Shown: positions 31,420 to 40,117 of the stretch, one piece after another
How positions within the stretch are numbered: the first letter of the stretch is position 1
How the letters are laid out: every line of letters begins with the position of its first letter
Origin: Streptomyces sp. NRRL B-24484
GTDB lineage: Bacteria > Actinomycetota > Actinomycetes > Streptomycetales > Streptomycetaceae
Reading direction: 5' to 3'
Assembly: GCF_000717715.1 (NCBI RefSeq)
Contig: NZ_JOAI01000045.1
Span: forward strand, 72,499-136,498
DNA: 64,000 bases
Translations under genes and position numbers: made by a program
Notes under the pieces: generated by a model
What the model saw: only the letters and a program-made list of their open reading frames with translations
Database searches by the model: none
What the model was told of the DNA's origin: nothing

Positions 31420-34132
31420 GGGCGGTGAGGGCGTTCGCCGCCTGGGCCGGGGTGGCCGTCGCCAGCCACTTGGGCCAGAAGCCGGAGGCGGGCAGGACGG
31501 CCCCCGGTCCGGCCGAGGCGGCCGTCCTCGCGGCTTCGCCCCCGAGCGCGGCGTCCCACTCCTCCAGGATCCGGGCGAGCCGGCCCCGCTGCCGGGAGGT
31601 GAACCGCCGCAGGCCGATCACCCGCAGGCTCTGCCGGACGAGCTCCGGCCGCCGTTCGCCGACCGCCCCGGTGGCGGCCAGCAGCAGCCGCGGGTCCTGC
31701 GAGAGCAGTTCGACCGTCCGGTCGTCGACCAGCCGGGCGAGCCGGCCGGCGACGGCCTCGGCCTCGACGGCGCCACCGGGCCGCAGGCGGGCGATCTCCC
31801 AGCGGGCGAGTTCGATCCTGATCCCCATCAGCCGGTCCCCGAGCTCCCCGGCGAGCCCTGCGGCCTCGGCGAGCAGCGGTCCGGCCTCGTCGGTGAACCC
31901 CTCGTCGACGGCCCAGCGGGCGTGCGCGAAGTCGGCCTCCAGCTGCACCCCCCTCTCCTGTTCCTCGACGGCGCGGCTGCGGGCGGCGGAGGCCAGCGCC
32001 CGGGCGGAGTCGAGTTCGCCGAGGGCGGCCCGCACCCGGGCCTCCAGCAGCAGCAGCCGGGCGCCGCGTTCGCTGCGGGCGGGCCGGTCGTCGAGGACCT
32101 CGGCGGCGCCGTGCGGGTCGTCGAGTTCCAGCAGTCGGGTGACCTGGACCTCGGCGTGCCGTTCCCACTCCTCGGCGGGCACCTCGCGCAGGGTGGCGGA
32201 GAAGAGCGTCCGTCCGGACCGGGAGGCGAGGTAGGCCTGGCTGCCGGGCGGGAGTTCGTCGATGGAGCCGGTGAGCAGGGCCTCGACGCCGGGCTGCCAG
32301 CGCCGGTCGAGTTCGGCGGCGCTCTCGCCGAGGCTGAGCCGGTGGTAGAGCTCTTCGGCGCGGGCGGTGAGGTCGTCCTCCTGGACGTAGTGCAGCACGG
32401 CGGCCTCGTGGATCTCGGCGACCTGCTCGGGCGCCTCGGCCCGCAGCAGGGGCAGGAGTTGGCGGCGGACGTCGCTGCGGTGCTCCAGGGCGCCGTCGGC
32501 GGCGTGGCTGAGCAGGGACACCTCGCGGGCGAACAGCTCGAAGAGTTCGGTGGCGCGCAGGTCGTCGGGGACGGGCACGCCGCTCGGCCCGGCCAGGACG
32601 TAGCGCAGCACGGCGGGGGTGAGCCGGCGCAGGACGAGGGCGGGGCGGGCGAGGCTGCGGACGTCGCGGTCCTCGATGTGGTCGAGGACCCGGCGGTAGA
32701 GGTAGCCGTGCAGTTGTTCGCCGGTGATGCGGTCGCGGGTGGCGGAGCCGTCGGCGCCGGTCAGGTCGGCGAGGGCGGTGCCGTCGGCGCGGACGAGGTC
32801 GGCGGCGAGGCGCAGGCTGAGCGGGTTGCCGCCGACGAGGTCGATGACGGCGTCGAAGCCGGCCGGGTCTGCGGCGGGCCCGAGCAGGGCGCCGAGGTAG
32901 GCGCGGGCGGCGTCGCGGTCGAAGTCGGGCAGCCGCCGTTCGCGGGCGGGAAGTCCGGCCGGGGCGCGGCCGGAGAGGACGATCCGGACGGCCGGGTTGG
33001 CGCCGGCGAGCAGGTCGAACATCCGCCAGAGTTCGGCGAGCACCTCGGGGCCCTGGTACTGGGCGGTCTCGAAGGTGTCGATCGCCAGCAGCACGGGCCC
33101 GGCGGGCAGCGCGAGGGTGAGCAGCCGGGCGAACTCGTGGTAGAGCTCCTCGCGTTCGGAGGGTGCGGTGAGCAGCCGGGCGGAGGCGGTGATGTGGTCG
33201 GGGGTGCCGCGGGCGGCGGCCGCGGAGTCCGCGTGGGCGGCGGCGAGGGTGTGCAGGTCGGGGGTGGAGGCGCGGGCGATCCACTTGCCGGTGAAGAACT
33301 CGGCGAGGGGCCGCAGGCCGGGATGCTGGATGCGCAGTTGGCGGACGGCTTCGAGGAGCAGGGTGAGCGGTTCCTGCGGGAGCATGCCGAACCGGTCGAG
33401 GTCGACGAAGGCGAAGGGCAGCCGCGGGCTGGTGCCGCGGTGTTCGCCGTCGAGGATGAAGCGGGCGAGGACGGTGGACTTGCCGATGCCGCCGGGCCCC
33501 CAGATCAGCATCGGGCGGCGGTCGGTGCCGGCGGTGTGCTCGGCGAGTTCGGCGAGGATGTCGGCGCGTCCGCCGAAGTGGGTGCCGACCAGGCGGCGCA
33601 GCGGTTCGAGGAGTTGGCGGCGTTCGAGGTGGTCGGTGATCTCGGCGGGGCCGGGCAGGCCGGGTACGAGTCCGTCGAGCCATTCGGCGACCCGGGCGGT
33701 GGCAAGGAGTTCCTCCAGGTCCTGTTCGGCCGGCGGCGGGGCGCTGCCGGTGAGGTAGCGGGTGAGGGCGAGTTGGACGGGCCCCTGGGGGCGGTCGGGG
33801 TTGGTGTCGAGGGCGTGGCGGTAGGCGTCCTCGCCGGCCATGGCGGCGAGGGTGGTGCGGCGCAGCGGTTCGGGCAGCCGCCATTCGGGCCGGCCGTCGG
33901 CGCCGTAGACGGGTTCGCTGACGGTGAGGAGGGCCTGCAGGGCGGCGTCGTCGGGTTCGTGGCCGACCGGGCGGAGGGTGGCCGGGTCGTAGCAGGCGAG
34001 GACGGCGGCGGCCTGACGGTAGGCGTGCTCGGCGGGGGGTGGCGGGGCGGCGGTCTCGGCCGTCCTGCGGCTGAGCCGGTCGAGCCGTTCCTCTACGGCC
34101 CCGGCGGTGAGGCGCGCACGTGCCTTGCTCAT
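31325..34132 (-). CDS. STAND-type NTPase with helical (TPR-like) repeats
   Basis: 935 residues. Residues 1-200 are a helical N-terminal region. The NTPase core starts with Walker A WGPGGIGKSTVL (about 211-222), Walker B PVLLAIDTFETAQY, an arginine-containing strand VRIVLSGRAP, and the GNPLSLRLAADL (GxP) motif of the winged-helix hinge. The C-terminal half is alpha-helical repeats (LLLEARVRAALGELDSARAL, ADFAHARWAVDEGFTDEAGP). STAND proteins are switch-like sensors that oligomerise on ligand binding. The ATG overlaps the stop of the EAD1-ATPase gene (ATGA), giving strict coupling. I infer that it is the sensor or scaffold of the 31.3-37.3 kb conflict-type module. Confidence 0.88.
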   Translation of the reverse strand: MSKARARLTAGAVEERLDRLSRRTAETAAPPPPAEHAYRQAAAVLACYDPATLRPVGHEPDDAALQALLTVSEPVYGADGRPEWRLPEPLRRTTLAAMAGEDAYRHALDTNPDRPQGPVQLALTRYLTGSAPPPAEQDLEELLATARVAEWLDGLVPGLPGPAEITDHLERRQLLEPLRRLVGTHFGGRADILAELAEHTAGTDRRPMLIWGPGGIGKSTVLARFILDGEHRGTSPRLPFAFVDLDRFGMLPQEPLTLLLEAVRQLRIQHPGLRPLAEFFTGKWIARASTPDLHTLAAAHADSAAAARGTPDHITASARLLTAPSEREELYHEFARLLTLALPAGPVLLAIDTFETAQYQGPEVLAELWRMFDLLAGANPAVRIVLSGRAPAGLPARERRLPDFDRDAARAYLGALLGPAADPAGFDAVIDLVGGNPLSLRLAADLVRADGTALADLTGADGSATRDRITGEQLHGYLYRRVLDHIEDRDVRSLARPALVLRRLTPAVLRYVLAGPSGVPVPDDLRATELFELFAREVSLLSHAADGALEHRSDVRRQLLPLLRAEAPEQVAEIHEAAVLHYVQEDDLTARAEELYHRLSLGESAAELDRRWQPGVEALLTGSIDELPPGSQAYLASRSGRTLFSATLREVPAEEWERHAEVQVTRLLELDDPHGAAEVLDDRPARSERGARLLLLEARVRAALGELDSARALASAARSRAVEEQERGVQLEADFAHARWAVDEGFTDEAGPLLAEAAGLAGELGDRLMGIRIELARWEIARLRPGGAVEAEAVAGRLARLVDDRTVELLSQDPRLLLAATGAVGERRPELVRQSLRVIGLRRFTSRQRGRLARILEEWDAALGGEAARTAASAGPGAVLPASGFWPKWLATATPAQAANALTALTAALPGGTAVLAALAGIYRQWLDKDGPAPE

Positions 34133-35187
34133 CGCAGTACCTGCCTGTCGAAGACGGCGTTGGCGGTGTCGCGGACGGTGCCGGGGAGTTGGCGGATCGC
34201 GGCGGCTCGGTCGTCGGGCAGCATGTCGAGCATCCGGTCGACGATGTTCTCCAGGACGGGCGGGGCGATCTCGGTGTCGAGGCCGGCCGCGAGCCGTCCG
34301 AAGAAGTCGCACAGGACGCGGCGGTCGATGGTGCCGACGGGCTCGGTGAGGACGGAGTCGAGGGCGCCGAGGCCGGTGCGGCCGTAGCCGAGCAGCAGGA
34401 CGCGCAGGCCGGGGAGGCGTTCGCGGATGGCGGCGCCGGCGAGGTGGTCGATCAGGGCAGCGGTGTCGGCCTGCAGCGGCACGTGGTCGAGGCTGTCGAC
34501 GACGAGCAGGTACTTCGCGCGGACGGACTCGTCGTACAGCTGGCCGACCAGCCAGTCGCGCAGCCGGCGGGCCTGGGCGGCGCCCTGGGCGTACTGGTCG
34601 ACGGTGGGTTCGGGCAGTTTCAGCTGGGAGGCGACGGAGCTCATCAGGTCGCAGGGGGTGCAGACCTGGTCGGCCCATTCGCTGAGGTCGACGAGGATCG
34701 GTTTGAAGGTCTGCAGTTGCTGGGCGACGTGGCTGACGAGGTACCAGGTGTAGGACTTGCCGCAGCAGCGGGGGCCGGTGACGAGCAGGACGCGGCTGCG
34801 GCTGTCGGAGACCAGGTCCTTGAGCTGGGTGCGGAGCAGGGTCCGGTCGAGGAAGAGCCGCTGGCCGAGCAGGTCGGTGACGTACGGGTCGTCAGCCGTG
34901 TCGTCGAGGCCGGCGAGGGTGGTGGGGACGGCGGCGAGCAGCTGCCCGGCGAGGGCGGCCACCGCGGGGAACCGGCCGCAGCGCAGCGCGTCGAGGAACT
35001 CCTCGATCCAGCCGGCCCGTTCGGCCTCCTCGACGACCTCGTGGGTGATGGTGCGCAGGTCGCCGCCGGTGCTGATGGCGGCCAGTCTGCGGCCGAGGTA
35101 GGAGATTTCGCGTTCCAGGTCGGGCAGCGTGTAGTCGTTGACGACGGCCTCCACGAGGTGCCGCCGGTCGGGTCCGGAGAGTCTCAC
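34129..35187 (-). CDS. EAD1-like domain fused to a P-loop ATPase
   Basis: 352 residues. The first ~88 match the effector-associated domain 1 pattern (VEAVVNDYTLPDLEREISYL, LAAISTGGDLRTITHEVVEE, ERAGWIEEFL). A P-loop ATPase follows: Walker A TGPRCCGKSYTW (about residue 140) and Walker B YLLVVDSLDHV, then RVLLLGYGRTG. I prefer GTG 35187 because AGGAGG is eight bases upstream; GTG 35193 would have only two. The stop of the EAD1-protease gene is 13 bases upstream and the STAND start overlaps its stop. EADs are thought to pair like with like, so this protein probably docks on the EAD1-protease. Confidence 0.85.
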   Translation of the reverse strand: MRLSGPDRRHLVEAVVNDYTLPDLEREISYLGRRLAAISTGGDLRTITHEVVEEAERAGWIEEFLDALRCGRFPAVAALAGQLLAAVPTTLAGLDDTADDPYVTDLLGQRLFLDRTLLRTQLKDLVSDSRSRVLLVTGPRCCGKSYTWYLVSHVAQQLQTFKPILVDLSEWADQVCTPCDLMSSVASQLKLPEPTVDQYAQGAAQARRLRDWLVGQLYDESVRAKYLLVVDSLDHVPLQADTAALIDHLAGAAIRERLPGLRVLLLGYGRTGLGALDSVLTEPVGTIDRRVLCDFFGRLAAGLDTEIAPPVLENIVDRMLDMLPDDRAAAIRQLPGTVRDTANAVFDRQVLR

Positions 35188-35199
35188 CGCCACCGCCTC

Positions 35200-36297
35200 C
35201 TAGTCGGCCGGGGGGAAGAGCCTGCCGGCGTGTCCGCGCCGGTCCAGCAGGGTGCGGACGGCCGGCAGCGGGATCGCCTCGTTCCAGGCGGGGCGGTGGC
35301 CGGGGCTGTAGTCGGGGTCGCCGCTGTGGTGGAGGGCGACGAGTTGCAGGTCGAGGTCGAAGCAGGGCGAGCCGGAGGAGCCCGGTTCGGTGTCGGCGCC
35401 GTGCCGGACGCGGGTGCGGTTGGCGTTGCTGCCGAGGACGGGGCCGAGGGCGAGTTTCAGCGGCCCGCCGGAGGGGTGCTGGAGCAGCAGCAGGATCGCG
35501 CGGTCGTCGTCGGCGGGGGCGGCGGAGCCGGTGATCCAGCCGCGGGCGGGGGCGTCGGGGGCGGCCCGGTCGGCGGCGACGGGTTCGTGTCCGGCCTCGG
35601 TGGCGAGCCGGAAGAGTGCGTAGTCGAGTTCGTCCTCTGCGGGCAGGGCGTCGCCGGGGTCGGGCCGGCTGTCGAGGGGGCTGGGCGGGCTGGCGTCGAC
35701 GAGCCAGTCGCCGTCGGCGAGCGGGACGGTGGTGCCGGGGTTGAGCACCGTGCCGTCGGCGGACTTCTTGTGGTCGAAGCGGACGAGCACCTCGGAGGGC
35801 TTGCTGCGGGCCTCGATCACCGGGGCGAGGACGTGGTGGTTGGTGAGGCAGAGGTCGGGGGCGACGAGCAGCGCGGTGCCGTAGCAGGTGCCGGCCGCGG
35901 TGCCGACCTCGACCCGGCCGACCCGGCCTTCGAGGGCGCCGAGCCGGCGGCGCCAGTCGGACGGGTCGAGGTAGCCGGGCCGGTCGGCGAGGAGCCGTTC
36001 CAGGGTGTCGCGCTGTTCGGGCTGGACGGGGCCGATCCGCCACCGTTCGGCGACCGCGGACAGCTGCGGGTTGGTGGGGTTGGCCTCCCGGGCGCCGGCG
36101 ACCAGGGCCGGGGCCCAGCCCTGGCGGTCCGCGGTGTCGAGGACCTCGAAGGCGACCGTGCGGAGGTTGCCGCCGAGCGAGATCTCCTCGCGGCGGCGGT
36201 CGAGGTGGAAGCGGAGCATCTGGTCGAAGCCGGCGAGGGTGAAGGCGTCGAGCAGGGCGGCGACGGCCTCCCGCATCTGCGCTCCGGGCATGGTCAT
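35200..36297 (-). CDS. EAD1-like domain fused to a trypsin-like serine protease
   Basis: 365 residues. Residues ~8-85 are the EAD1-like domain (LLDAFTLAGFDQMLRFHLDR, EISLGGNLRTVAFEVLDTAD, VAGAREANPTNPQLSAVA), a close fit to the family pattern. Residues ~125-360 are a chymotrypsin-fold protease: His in CLTNHHVLAPV, Asp in ELDYALFRL and Ser in EPGSSGSPCFDLD, so the triad is complete. There is no signal peptide, so it acts inside the cell. Start ATG 36297 or 36291; the ribosome site is weak. It would be kept inactive until the NTPases signal, then cleave host or invader proteins (inference from this architecture in conflict systems). Confidence 0.88.
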   Translation of the reverse strand: MTMPGAQMREAVAALLDAFTLAGFDQMLRFHLDRRREEISLGGNLRTVAFEVLDTADRQGWAPALVAGAREANPTNPQLSAVAERWRIGPVQPEQRDTLERLLADRPGYLDPSDWRRRLGALEGRVGRVEVGTAAGTCYGTALLVAPDLCLTNHHVLAPVIEARSKPSEVLVRFDHKKSADGTVLNPGTTVPLADGDWLVDASPPSPLDSRPDPGDALPAEDELDYALFRLATEAGHEPVAADRAAPDAPARGWITGSAAPADDDRAILLLLQHPSGGPLKLALGPVLGSNANRTRVRHGADTEPGSSGSPCFDLDLQLVALHHSGDPDYSPGHRPAWNEAIPLPAVRTLLDRRGHAGRLFPPAD

Positions 36298-36405
36298 CAG
36301 GGGTGCCCCCGGTCGGGGTGTGCGGCGGTCGGGTGTGCGGCGGTCCGCGCCGGACGCGCGGGGCCGCGGGACGGGTGCGCCGCCGGTCGGGCGGCGGGCC
36401 GGCGC

Positions 36406-37305
36406 TCAGGCGGCGATCCGGGCCCGGACCGGCGCGCGGACGGCCGGGCAGGCCAGGTACTCGGCGGCGCCGTGGTGGTTGGCGCTGTCGTTGACCACCA
36501 GGACGTCCTCGGTGAGGCTGCTCGGCTCGTACTCGGGGCGGACGGTGCGGTCCAGGGCGACCAGGTCGCGGGCGTCGCAGGCGTTGCGCCAGGCGGCGAC
36601 GCCGGGCGGCACGGTGAGCGGGGCGGCGAGGCGGTCCTGGATCTCGGTGATGCCGAGCGGCGAGCCGATGGTGATCAGCAGCGGCACCTCGCCCGGGTAG
36701 GTGCGCAGCACCTCGTAGGCGATCACCGAGCCGAGGCTGTGGCCGACGACGACGAGCGGCCCGTCGGCCTCCTCCAGGGCGCTCGCGGCGACCTTCTGGA
36801 TCTGTTCGCGCATCCCGCCGAAGAAGTAGGCGTGCACGTCCTTGAAGGCGTGCCGGGCGAGCGCCTGGAAGGCCAGGGTGCGGCCGAACCTGGGCAGCGG
36901 CAGCACCTCCAGTCCGGCGGCGGCGCCCGGTGAGCCCTCCCCGGCGGAGAGCGCCTCGGCGGCGTAGACCATGGCCCGCAGCCAGGGGTCGAGCGGTCCC
37001 GCGGCGGTGCTCTCCAGGGCGCCCGTCCCGGTCTCGGCGCGGACTGCGGCGAGGAACTCCTCGGGCGGGGCGGGGGCGGTCGGCCGGGCGGCCTCCAGCG
37101 CCGCGCCCGAGGGCGGCAGTTCGGTGACGCCGTCGTCGGGGACGGGTGCGGGCAGCGGCTCGTGGTAGCGCAGCGGCGCCCAGTACGCCATCCGCGAGAC
37201 CTCGCCCATCGGCCGGCCGAACAGGGCGACGTCCCACTGTTCCTTCAACTGCTGCTCGGGCGGCTTGTTGCCGATCCCGTGCACGTACACGATCGCTGGC
37301 CCCAT
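36406..37305 (-). CDS. Alpha/beta-hydrolase (lipase/esterase-like) at the head of the conflict-type operon
   Basis: 299 residues. Opening strand and oxyanion motif IVYVHGIGNKPPEQQLKEQW, nucleophile elbow VVVGHSLGSVIAYEVL (Ser about 190) and a late histidine in NDSANHHGAAEYL. ATG behind GGAGG, six bases away. It lies 108 bases upstream of the EAD1-protease on the same strand with no terminator between. Lipase- or esterase-like hydrolases serve as membrane-attacking effectors in several bacterial immune systems, so an effector role is possible. An unrelated housekeeping esterase would read the same way. Confidence 0.82.
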   Translation of the reverse strand: MGPAIVYVHGIGNKPPEQQLKEQWDVALFGRPMGEVSRMAYWAPLRYHEPLPAPVPDDGVTELPPSGAALEAARPTAPAPPEEFLAAVRAETGTGALESTAAGPLDPWLRAMVYAAEALSAGEGSPGAAAGLEVLPLPRFGRTLAFQALARHAFKDVHAYFFGGMREQIQKVAASALEEADGPLVVVGHSLGSVIAYEVLRTYPGEVPLLITIGSPLGITEIQDRLAAPLTVPPGVAAWRNACDARDLVALDRTVRPEYEPSSLTEDVLVVNDSANHHGAAEYLACPAVRAPVRARIAA

Positions 37306-37403
37306 GGCATGCCTCCGGCGACTCGCTCTCCCTCCAAGTGTCGGCCCCTTCGGCGGGGAGCTCAATCGGCCGCGGCCGGCCGCCTGCCGGGCGTCCGGCC
37401 GGT

Positions 37404-37488
37404 GGTGACGGTCCGTGGCCGACCGGCGGGTGCCGTCCCGGCGGCCGGGGCCGGGTGGCGCCGCCCCGCGGGTGACGGTCCGTGGCCG
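37404..37488 (+). repeat. 18-bp direct repeat in the intergenic region
   Basis: GGTGACGGTCCGTGGCCG occurs at 37404-37421 and again at 37471-37488, 67 bases apart. A shorter relative (GGTGACGG) follows near 37576. The 430-base gap 37306-37735 otherwise shows no gene. Confidence 0.6.
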
Positions 37489-37735
37489 CCGCCCGCGGGC
37501 CGGCCGGGCCCGCCCACGGGATCCCGGCTGACGGGGGGTCGGCCCGGGCGCCGCGGCCCCCTCGGTGTCGCCCACGGTGACGGAACCGGCGGGGAGCCGC
37601 CCCGGGCCGGGCGGTCGCGCTCGGTGTACGGCGGGGCCCCGGAGGAGGAAAATCGGTGTGCGGAGCGCCGCGGCCCGGCTAGGTTCGACCGGGGCCGGCC
37701 GACCGGTCGCACGCGGCACGGGTACGGAGGCTGGC

Positions 37736-38350
37736 ATGGCAGGGACGGACGTCCGCGGGACGGGGGGCACCGCGCCCGGGGCGCTGCCGACGCTCGCCGG
37801 GCTGCTGGCCGGGCACCGTCCGCGCACCGCGCGGGAGGCCGCGGACCTGGCCCGGATCGCACCGCTGGCGGGCGCCGCGGACCGGTACGACCGCGGGCGG
37901 CCGCTGCACGTGACCGCCTCGGCACTGATCGTGGACCCGGCCCGGCGGGAGGTGCTGCTGCGCTGGCACGAGCGCCAGCAGGACTGGCTGCAGGTCGGCG
38001 GCCACGGCGACCCCGGCGAGGAGTTCCCGGGCGCGGTGGCGCTGCGCGAGGCGGAGGAGGAGACCGGCCTGGCCGATCTCGTGTTCTGGCCGTCGGCGGG
38101 GCTGCTGCACGTGGTCGTGCTGCCGGTGCCGGCGTCGGACCGCGAGCCGGCCCACGAGCACGCCGACCTCCGCTTCGTGCTCGCCACCGGCACCCCCGGG
38201 GCGGCCCGCCCCGAGCGGCCGGGCGCGCGGGTGCGCTGGCTGCCGCTGGCCCGGGCGGCCGCCGAGGCCCGCGGCGAGGCCCTGCAGGAGTCGCTCGCCC
38301 GGCTGGACACCCTGCTGGCGGACGGCGGCCCGGCCGCGCCACGGGACTGA
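37736..38350 (+). CDS. Nudix hydrolase
   Basis: 204 residues. The Nudix box is GDPGEEFPGAVALREAEEET (close to GX5EX7REUXEEXGU, with one extra residue between the glycine and RE), in the order ASALIVDPARREVLLRWHER, the box, then LHVVVLPVPASD. The ~45-residue N-terminal part is helical. It hydrolyses a nucleoside diphosphate linked to some moiety; specificity cannot be read. The ATG follows CGGAGG. The HAD gene starts 19 bases after its stop, so they are likely co-transcribed. Confidence 0.9.
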   Translation: MAGTDVRGTGGTAPGALPTLAGLLAGHRPRTAREAADLARIAPLAGAADRYDRGRPLHVTASALIVDPARREVLLRWHERQQDWLQVGGHGDPGEEFPGAVALREAEEETGLADLVFWPSAGLLHVVVLPVPASDREPAHEHADLRFVLATGTPGAARPERPGARVRWLPLARAAAEARGEALQESLARLDTLLADGGPAAPRD

Positions 38351-38368
38351 CGGACCGTCACGGAACGG

Positions 38369-39079
38369 ATGAGGTGGATGGGATTGCACGCCGACCAGGT
38401 GCTCGTCTTCGATGCCGACGACACGCTGTGGGAGAACAACGTGCTCTTCGAGCGCGTCATCGAGGGCTTCCTCGACTGGGTGGCCGGCGACCCGGCCGAC
38501 CCGGCGGCCCGGCAGGCCGCCCGGGCGGTGCTCGACGCGGTGGAGGCGGCGAACGCGGCCACCCTCGGCTACGGCGCCGCGGTGTTCCGGCACAACCTGG
38601 CGGAGAGCCTCGGGCAGTTGCACGGCCGGTCCGTCACCGCGGAGGACCGGGACCGGATCGACCGGTTGCTGCTGCCGCTGACCAGCCGCACCGTGGAGCT
38701 CATCCCCGGCGTGGCCGACACCCTCGCCCAGCTGTCCGGGCGCCACCGGCTGCTGATGCTGACCAAGGGCGACGAGGCGGAGCAGCGGCGCAAGGTCGAG
38801 GCGTCCGCGATCGCGCACCACTTCGGCGGGATCCACATCGTGGCCGAGAAGAACGTCGACACCTACCACCGGCTGGTCGAGGACCTCTCCCTCGCCCCCG
38901 ACCGGACCTGGATGATCGGCAACTCCCCCAAGTCGGACATCGTGCCCGCCCGGCGGGCCGGCCTGAACGCCGTCTTCATCCCGCACGAGCACACCTGGGT
39001 GCTGGAGCACGAGGAGTTCGGCGCGCACACCGCCACCCTGGAGCTGGCGGGCTTCGCCGACCTGCTCGCCCACTTCTGA
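38369..39079 (+). CDS. HAD superfamily hydrolase
   Basis: 236 residues. Motif I FDADDTLWENN (nucleophile Asp), motif II LLMLTKGDEAEQ, motif III Lys in QRRKVEASA and motif IV MIGNSPKSDIVPARRAG. It is the phosphatase or phosphoglycolate-phosphatase-like branch with a helical cap (residues ~20-95). Start ATG 38369; ATG 38378 also possible. It follows the Nudix gene closely, so the pair may act in nucleotide or phosphate clean-up. Confidence 0.92.
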   Translation: MRWMGLHADQVLVFDADDTLWENNVLFERVIEGFLDWVAGDPADPAARQAARAVLDAVEAANAATLGYGAAVFRHNLAESLGQLHGRSVTAEDRDRIDRLLLPLTSRTVELIPGVADTLAQLSGRHRLLMLTKGDEAEQRRKVEASAIAHHFGGIHIVAEKNVDTYHRLVEDLSLAPDRTWMIGNSPKSDIVPARRAGLNAVFIPHEHTWVLEHEEFGAHTATLELAGFADLLAHF

Positions 39080-39138
39080 GACCCGCTCGCCCACCCCGGC
39101 GGGGTTTGACAGGTGCGGGAACCGGCAAATCGCCCGAT

Positions 39139-39693
39139 ATGGACGTTCACACCTTTTCCGGATCCCGGCGGTCGCCGCTCGCCGGATGGCTGGACGCGCC
39201 GTCCGGCTGGACCGCCCTCGACCCCGTGTCGGAGCGGCTGCACGGGGTCGTGCGGCGCGTGCCGCGGTCCGTGCAGGACGCCCTGCACGGGGTGTGGCTC
39301 GGCCACCACCTCCACCCGGCGCTGATCCCGGTGCCGGTGGGCTGCTGGCTGTCCGCTGCGATCCTGGACTCCACCTGCACCGCCCCCGACGCCGCCCTCC
39401 GGCTCACCCGGATCGGCCTGGTCGGCGTCGCCCCGGCGGCCTGGACGGGCTGGGCCGACTGGTCGACGCTGAACGCGGAGCAGCGCCGCACCGGCCTGGT
39501 GCACGCCGTCGGCGTCGTCGCCGCGGCGGCCCTGCAGGGCGCCTCGCTGGCGGCCCGGTGCCGCGCCGCCCGCACGGGCGCCGCCCCCACCACGGGCCGT
39601 CTGCTCGGCCTCGCCGGCCTGACCGTGGCCGGTGCCGCGGCCGCCCTCGGCGGTCACCTCGCCCACCGCCAGGCGCCCGCCGACAGCCTCTGA
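39139..39693 (+). CDS. DUF2231-like membrane protein
   Basis: 184 residues with four hydrophobic segments. The conserved core is HHLHPALIPVPVGCWLSAAI, RIGLVGVAPAAWTGWADWST and GLVHAVGVVAAAALQGASL, as in DUF2231-type integral membrane proteins (some fused to Rieske domains, absent here). The histidines could bind heme or metal (inference). The ribosome site is weak; a TTGACA lies 28 bases before the ATG. It is convergent with the L7/L12-like gene, with a GC-rich stem between the stops. Confidence 0.82.
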   Translation: MDVHTFSGSRRSPLAGWLDAPSGWTALDPVSERLHGVVRRVPRSVQDALHGVWLGHHLHPALIPVPVGCWLSAAILDSTCTAPDAALRLTRIGLVGVAPAAWTGWADWSTLNAEQRRTGLVHAVGVVAAAALQGASLAARCRAARTGAAPTTGRLLGLAGLTVAGAAAALGGHLAHRQAPADSL

Positions 39694-39697
39694 CCCG

Positions 39698-40117
39698 TCA
39701 GGCCGTCCCGCCGCCCGGCGGGCGGGTGATCCTCGTGGGCCCGTCCGCCCCGCACCGGCCGCAGTCGCAGACCGTCACGGAATTGGCCCGGCAGTGCGCC
39801 GTGGGCCAGTACCGCGACTCGCACGGCCCCGGGTCGACCGGTGCGCCGTCCGCGGGCAGCGTGCGCCGGCACCATCCGCACCGGACCTCGACCCCCGCGC
39901 CCACCGCCCGGAGCTCCGCGGCAGCGGCGAGCGCCCGCTCCAGCGGTCCCTCCTCCACCACGCACACCGGCGCACCGTCCAGCATCCGCCTGCTCTCCCA
40001 CGGGCCGGCCCCGGTCAGCGCCCGTACCGCCTTCACCGCCTCGATCCCGCGCTCCCCCAAGCCGGTCAGGTGAACCTCGAACCCCGGATCCTCCACCGCG
40101 CCCCCCTCGGAAACCAC
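39698..40117 (-). CDS. Protein with ribosomal L7/L12 C-terminal-like domain
   Basis: 139 residues. Residues ~8-75 match the L7/L12 C-terminal fold (LTGLGERGIEAVKAVRALTG, PWESRRMLDGAPVCVVEEGP, LERALAAAAELRAVGAGVEV). A cysteine-rich tail follows (RCGWCRRTLP, HCRANSVTVCDCGRCGADGP) that could bind zinc. It lacks the N-terminal dimerisation domain and hinge of a ribosomal stalk protein, so it is a paralogous protein of unknown role. Start GTG 40117. Confidence 0.82.
   Translation of the reverse strand: MVSEGGAVEDPGFEVHLTGLGERGIEAVKAVRALTGAGPWESRRMLDGAPVCVVEEGPLERALAAAAELRAVGAGVEVRCGWCRRTLPADGAPVDPGPCESRYWPTAHCRANSVTVCDCGRCGADGPTRITRPPGGGTA

Noticed and set aside
31262..34387. A 1041-codon open frame antisense to the STAND gene
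   Set aside because: Its translation is Gly/Val/Glu/Gln low-complexity with no domain. It is the expected complement of a high-GC coding strand, while the minus frame has Walker motifs.
34120..36933. 937-codon plus-strand frame opposite the EAD genes and hydrolase
   Set aside because: Shadow of three real minus-strand genes; no start site with a ribosome-binding sequence and no recognisable domain.
39106..39140. TTGACA before the DUF2231 gene as a complete -35/-10 promoter
   Set aside because: No acceptable -10 occurs at 16-19 bases; only the -35 is convincing.
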